Source of the DNA: Bradyrhizobium sp. SZCCT0148
Lineage (GTDB): Bacteria > Pseudomonadota > Alphaproteobacteria > Rhizobiales > Xanthobacteraceae
Assembly: GCF_018129985.1 (NCBI RefSeq)
Contig: NZ_JAFCKT010000003.1
Coordinates: 528,501-592,500 of the forward strand
DNA length: 64,000 bases
Reading direction: 5' to 3'
Within the stretch, counting starts at the first letter, position 1, and each line of letters begins with the position of its first letter. The notes under the pieces are model-generated. The model was not told where the DNA came from. It worked only from the letters and a program-made list of their open reading frames with translations, and searched no databases. Shown piece by piece: positions 60,476 to 64,000 of this stretch. The position numbers were made by a program, and so were the translations under genes.

Positions 60476-61828
60476 CTAGCGCGCTCCCTGCGACGAATAG
60501 AACGCTTCCTGCTCCCTTCGAATGCGCACGGCGGGCAACGTCTCGTCGATCGCCACATCGGCCCAGGTGATGCAGGAATCCTTTGCGACTGCCCTGGTCA
60601 CTCGCACATTGTGAGCAAGCCCGAGCGGCAAATAGCCCTTTGCGAGCGAGGTGCTCGCCGGATTCAGCTTGCCGAACACCGTGTAGCCGCCTTCTCCGTC
60701 CAGCGTATCTCCTGCGCGCAGATCCTTCTTGGCCGTCGCGGCAACATCGGCGTTGAACGTCGTTGCGACCCCCGTCGCCTCCTTGCGCAGGGCGATCGAG
60801 GCAACCGAAATTCCGAGCTCGAGACCAATCAGATGCCACTTCTTGTAGGAGCTCATGTAGCGGCCGCTCGGATCGGTGACGACGCTATATTCCTGAAAAC
60901 AGTTGCGGATGTATTCGCTGTCGCCTTCGAAACAGACCCAGACGCCCTTGCGGATGTCGTTGGGGATCGGTTTGCCGTCCGCCGTCAGGCAGGACACGAC
61001 TTCGACCTGTCCCTTGGATTCCAGGACGCCGCCCTCGGAGCGGGGGCGCATCAGCGTCGGGATGTCGTCGACCGATCCCGGTGGGAATGCGAGGCCTTGC
61101 GAGGGCGCCTGCAGCCCGGTGGCGTTTGCGATCGCGGCGGATTCGATCGCCGGCTTGGAGCCGTCGAGGAATGCGTTGAACATCTTCGGGTTCATGCCGC
61201 CGCGCGCGGCTTGCTCGGCGGAAAGGCCCCAATGGTCCCAGACCGTTTCAGGCGTCGACTCCCGGTAATGCGGCAGCCATTTGTGGCCGCGGCCGGCCGC
61301 CACGACCGGGAAACCGCAGGCCCTTGCCCAATCGACGAGGTCGCAGGCGAGGGCCGGCTGATCGCCATAGGCGAGGCTGTAGATCACGCCGGCCTGCCTT
61401 GCTCGTTGCGCGAGGATCGGTCCGCAGAAGGCGTCGGCCTCGACGGTCACGTTGATGACGGGCTTGCCGTTGGCAAAGGCGCCAAGGCAATGTTCGACCG
61501 CCGCAACGGGATTTCCGGTGCATTCGGCGATCACCTCGATGCCGTCGCAGTTCATCAACGCTTCCCAATCGTCGGTCAGGAAGGTCGTCCCATTCTTGAG
61601 GGCATCCTCGAGCGAGGTCGCGGCGAATTGCTCGGGGCGCCAGCCGACACGGTTCAGGTTTTCGCGGGCGCGAGACGGCGACAGGTCGGCAATTCCGACG
61701 AGATGGACGCCGGGTGTGCGTAGTACCTGATGAAGGTACATCGCACCGAATTTGCCCGCTCCGATCAGTCCGATCCTGATGGGGCGACCACTGGCTTGTC
61801 GTTCAAGAAGTTTCGCGTAGAGGTTCAC
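60476..61828 (-). CDS. SAF-domain NAD(P)-dependent dehydrogenase (homoserine-dehydrogenase-like)
   Basis: A 450-aa oxidoreductase from GTG at 61826-61828, preceded by GGGAGAG at good spacing. A Rossmann fold begins RPIRIGLIGAGKFGAMYLHQ (motif G-x-G-x-x-G at 23-28). Dehydrogenase-like sequences CTGNPVAAVEHCLGAFANGK and PVINVTVEADAFCGPILAQR follow. The end contains a SAF-type domain (VAATAKKDLRAGDTLDGEGG). This fusion is seen in proteins annotated as homoserine dehydrogenase-like or flagellar-type SAF oxidoreductases. The substrate is unknown. It is next to proC on the same strand, with 80 bases between. Confidence 0.8.
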   Translation of the reverse strand: MNLYAKLLERQASGRPIRIGLIGAGKFGAMYLHQVLRTPGVHLVGIADLSPSRARENLNRVGWRPEQFAATSLEDALKNGTTFLTDDWEALMNCDGIEVIAECTGNPVAAVEHCLGAFANGKPVINVTVEADAFCGPILAQRARQAGVIYSLAYGDQPALACDLVDWARACGFPVVAAGRGHKWLPHYRESTPETVWDHWGLSAEQAARGGMNPKMFNAFLDGSKPAIESAAIANATGLQAPSQGLAFPPGSVDDIPTLMRPRSEGGVLESKGQVEVVSCLTADGKPIPNDIRKGVWVCFEGDSEYIRNCFQEYSVVTDPSGRYMSSYKKWHLIGLELGISVASIALRKEATGVATTFNADVAATAKKDLRAGDTLDGEGGYTVFGKLNPASTSLAKGYLPLGLAHNVRVTRAVAKDSCITWADVAIDETLPAVRIRREQEAFYSSQGAR

Positions 61829-61907
61829 GATCGCTCTCCCTGTCGGCAACAGCCAGGATCGTCGCGCATTCGGACTCCCCCGGGGCCGGGTCCGAAGCGC
61901 TCTCTGC

Positions 61908-62732
61908 CTACTTCGCCAATTCCTTCGACCGCTGCGTCGCCGCGGCAATCGCGCGGATCATCAACTCGCGCAGACCCGGCTCGCCCATCAGCACGCCGAG
62001 TGCGGCTGCGGTGGTACCGCCGGGCGAGGTGACGTTCTGGCGCAGCGTGCTCGAGGGCAACTCCGACTGGTGGAGCAGTTCGCCCGAGCCGGCAACCGTC
62101 TCGCGTGCGAGCTTGGTCGCCAGTGCTTCGGGCAATCCGGCCTCGACGCCAGCGCGGGCGAGCTCTTCGGCGAGCAGGAACACGTAGGCCGGTCCGGAGC
62201 CGGAGACGGCGGTGACCGCGTCCATCAGGCTCTCGTCGTCGACCCATTCCACCGAGCCGGTGGCGCGCAGCAACGAGTCGGCCACCGCGCGCTGCGCGGC
62301 GCTGACATTGTTGGCTGCGACCGCAACGGTGATGCCGCGGCCGATCGCGGCCGGCGTGTTCGGCATTGCGCGCACCACGGCGCCGCCGCAGACCTGCTGT
62401 AGCGAAGCGATCGTGGTTCCCGCCATGATCGACACCACCGACGTGGTGTCCGAGACGAATTGCTTCAACGTTGCGCCGGCCTCCCGAAACATCTGCGGTT
62501 TCACCGCCACGACCATCGTCTCGACTTTGCCGGCCGTCGCCGCGTCGGGATTGAGCGCGACGCCCTTGGCGGCAAGCGCGGTGATCTCGGGCGATATGTG
62601 CGGATCGACCACGGCGACGCGGCGCGGATCGAGTCCACCCGAAAGCCATCCGGTCAGCATCGCACCGCCCATCTTGCCGGCGCCGGCGAGGAGGATGGTG
62701 CCTGTGATGTTCTGGAGGAGGTTGTTCGTCAT
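61908..62732 (-). CDS. proC: pyrroline-5-carboxylate reductase ProC
   Basis: A 274-aa NADPH-dependent enzyme that makes proline. The Rossmann motif is ILLAGAGKMGGAMLTGWLSG, and the region VRAMPNTPAAIGRGITVAV contains the conserved N-T-P-x-x-x-G. AVSGSGPAYVFLLAEELARA and LRQNVTSPGGTTAAAL are the substrate/dimer motifs. ATG at 62730-62732; a GTG at 62744 would add four residues. Length fits the family. Confidence 0.96.
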   Translation of the reverse strand: MTNNLLQNITGTILLAGAGKMGGAMLTGWLSGGLDPRRVAVVDPHISPEITALAAKGVALNPDAATAGKVETMVVAVKPQMFREAGATLKQFVSDTTSVVSIMAGTTIASLQQVCGGAVVRAMPNTPAAIGRGITVAVAANNVSAAQRAVADSLLRATGSVEWVDDESLMDAVTAVSGSGPAYVFLLAEELARAGVEAGLPEALATKLARETVAGSGELLHQSELPSSTLRQNVTSPGGTTAAALGVLMGEPGLRELMIRAIAAATQRSKELAK

Positions 62733-62752
62733 CGCTGCTGCCACACGTACGC

Positions 62753-62894
62753 TGTCGTCCCCGCGCGAGCGCTCGTGCTCGTCGCGTTGCCACAGGCGGT
62801 TCTAGTGGATGCAGGTGTTGGCAACAAGCCGCGTGTCCCATGGAGGCATCACACGGTGCGGGTCCCGGATCTGCGTCTGGCTTGTCCGGGACGC
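62753..62894. repeat. bipartite dispersed repeat, copy 2
   Basis: Left part CTGTCGTCCCCGCGCGAGCG and right part GGGTCCCGGATCTGCGTCTG then CTTGTCCGGGACG, matching the two parts of 59813-59946. Most of the gap between proC and the YbjN gene is this element. Confidence 0.75.
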
Positions 62895-62916
62895 CGGCGG
62901 AGAGGCGGGCGAGACC

Positions 62917-63417
62917 TTATGCCTCTCCCACCGTGTCGAACATCGCCGCATCCATGGCCTGCGCCGTGGTCTTGCCGGCCCACACCACGAACTGGAACGC
63001 CGGGAAATAGCGCTCGCAGGCGTGGATGGCGCCGGCAAGCATGGCTTCGCATTGCGCGGTCGAGGCGGTGAGGCCGCCCGGCAATACCAGGGCCTGGCGG
63101 TGCATGATCATCCCGGTGGTGGTCCACAGATCGAAATGGCCAACCCACAGCTGCTCGTTGACCGCGGCAACGAGCCGCTGCACCTCGCCGCGGCGCGCGA
63201 CCGGAATCTTCATGTCGAAGGCGCAGGCCAGATGCAGCGCCTCGATCTCACCCATCCAGGTGAAGGAGATCTGGTAGTCGGTCCATTGTCCCTTCGAGAC
63301 AATGGTGAGTTCGTCTTCGCCGGAGCGTTCGAACGGCCAGTTATTGCTGGCAGCGATATCCTCGACCACCGCGAGCGGATGGCTTCTGGAATCGATAGTG
63401 CCTTCGAGCAGGGACAT
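62917..63417 (-). CDS. YbjN domain protein
   Basis: A 166-aa protein with the YbjN fold, a small alpha/beta module related to secretion chaperones such as the tir/SycE type. Recognisable parts are WPFERSGEDELTIVSKGQWT, YQISFTWMGEIEALHLACAF, and VAAVNEQLWVGHFDLWTTTG. The function of YbjN proteins is poorly defined (stress tolerance and motility effects in E. coli). ATG at 63415-63417 with AGAGG upstream; a longer frame to 63606 is rejected. It is divergent from the riboswitch-controlled gene to the right. Confidence 0.85.
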   Translation of the reverse strand: MSLLEGTIDSRSHPLAVVEDIAASNNWPFERSGEDELTIVSKGQWTDYQISFTWMGEIEALHLACAFDMKIPVARRGEVQRLVAAVNEQLWVGHFDLWTTTGMIMHRQALVLPGGLTASTAQCEAMLAGAIHACERYFPAFQFVVWAGKTTAQAMDAAMFDTVGEA

Positions 63418-63651
63418 GCCGTCTCGACCTCTTGCCTTTTTGTTGTCTTTGATACGCACGCGGTCGGCCCGGTACGCTCCCTCAATGTCGCTATCGCGAT
63501 TCCCCTCGGGGTCGCTCTTGCGATCCCCTCGGATCGGTGCGGGCCTGTCGCGGATCAAGTGATGTGATTTGCGGAATCTGCGCAACTGGCTGCCGAGTCC
63601 GTCCACAAGTCAGGACTCGTTCGTCCACAGCTCATCTCTCGGCCACAATTC

Positions 63652-63705
63652 TTAACGATGAGAACAAACCGGAATCGGATTCCGAAGCCCCGTGCCAATC
63701 GTTAA
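63652..63705. promoter_or_regulatory. nested inverted repeats upstream of the FMN riboswitch
   Basis: Outer arms TTAACGAT (63652-63659) and ATCGTTAA (63698-63705) are perfect complements. An inner palindrome CGGAATCGGATTCCG spans 63670-63684. The whole lies between divergent YbjN and the riboswitch, so it could be an operator or promoter-proximal dyad. Confidence 0.45.
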
Positions 63706-63848
63706 TTCCGCCCCGCGAGGGGCCGTGGCGCCAAGAGGACCTCAATGGCGGCATGGGACCATGCGCTCTCCCCATGAGGAACACGCTTGCTGAGGCCGCC
63801 GGACAGCGTCATATTTCCGGTCAGGCCGCTCATCCCGGGCGGCCGATG

Positions 63849-64000
63849 TTCTCAGGGCGGGGTGAAAGTCCCCACCGGCGGTAAGGGCCGAAAGGCCCAA
63901 GCCCGCGAGCGCCTTCCGTGAGGGATGTCCTGAAGGGGACTCTCCCGAGGGGAAGGGTCAGCAGATTCGGTGCAACTCCGAAGCCGACGGTTAAAGTCCG
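63849..64000 (+). promoter_or_regulatory. FMN riboswitch (RFN element), 3' end cut by the window
   Basis: Starts TTCTCAGGGCGGGGTGAAAG followed by TCCCCACCGGCGGTAA, then a variable stem (GGGCCGAAAGGCCC), AGCCCGCGAGCG, and later GGGTCAGCAGATTCGGTGCA, ACTCCGAAGCCGACGGTTAA and AGTCCG. These are the conserved RFN blocks in the right order. The final AGAGR-type closing part should lie just past base 64000. It senses FMN and normally controls ribB or another riboflavin gene to the right. Confidence 0.95.

Overview
The window reads as a high-GC alphaproteobacterial chromosome, almost certainly Bradyrhizobium or a close relative in the Nitrobacteraceae. Several signs support this: a haloacid dehalogenase that keeps, at identical residue numbers, the catalytic and halide-binding residues known from Rhodopseudomonas palustris RPA1163; a DUF6101 protein; the PetP/PetR-type regulators beside ilvE; a CtrA-type TTAA-N7-TTAAC box; and many intergenic palindromic repeats of the kind scattered through Bradyrhizobium genomes. 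No tRNA, rRNA, CRISPR array or transposase was recognised.

Layout. 1-3.2 kb: 5' part of hisZ (cut by the window edge), a small unknown gene, a winged-helix protein and an AraC-type regulator. 3.2-6.4 kb: rsmE, an exported protein, ubiA, DUF6101. 6.5-12.6 kb: a tightly packed lipid A/Kdo cluster (pmbA, an inositol-phosphatase-family gene, DUF4170, a DUF374 acyltransferase, waaA, lpxK). 12.6-16.8 kb: DUF2093, a dienelactone-hydrolase-like protein lacking the usual nucleophile, xseA, and a small membrane protein/winged-helix pair. 16.83-21.8 kb: an accessory block of visibly lower GC with a catalytically intact reverse transcriptase that does not resemble a group II intron or retron protein, two proteins sharing an HR-D-LAGAA motif, a DUF3800 protein and a small membrane protein. 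It is the best candidate for an undescribed, possibly anti-phage, system. 21.8-29.9 kb: purD, fluoroacetate dehalogenase, tadA, an rluB-type gene with a giant RD-rich tail, rsmD, mutL, arfB. 30-38.5 kb: an M16 peptidase pair, an exported protein, and the classical ribF-ileS-lspA order. 38.7-43.5 kb: a lone cheY, a HAD phosphatase, a TipF-like degenerate EAL protein, a YihY membrane protein and a holin-like protein. 43.6-48.1 kb: prmB, moaE, moaD, pgsA, uvrC on the minus strand. 48.2-52.8 kb: an Omp25-like barrel, a cold-shock protein, rlmJ, RNase T2 and several small exported proteins. 52.9-57 kb: histidine kinase, OmpR-type regulator and MarR/PetP regulator, divergent from ilvE. 57-64 kb: DUF2314, hisS with an internal patch of foreign-looking codon use, a tautomerase, a FlK-type thioesterase, a SAF-domain dehydrogenase, proC, YbjN, and an FMN riboswitch running off the right edge.

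Working together: most of the window is housekeeping (translation accuracy, DNA repair, envelope synthesis, cofactors). Envelope genes recur (lipid A/Kdo, phospholipid, lipoprotein signal peptidase, beta-barrel, exported proteins). Start positions were chosen from Shine-Dalgarno-like sequence, family starts and overlaps with upstream genes. All family calls come from motif recognition by eye; no database search was run.
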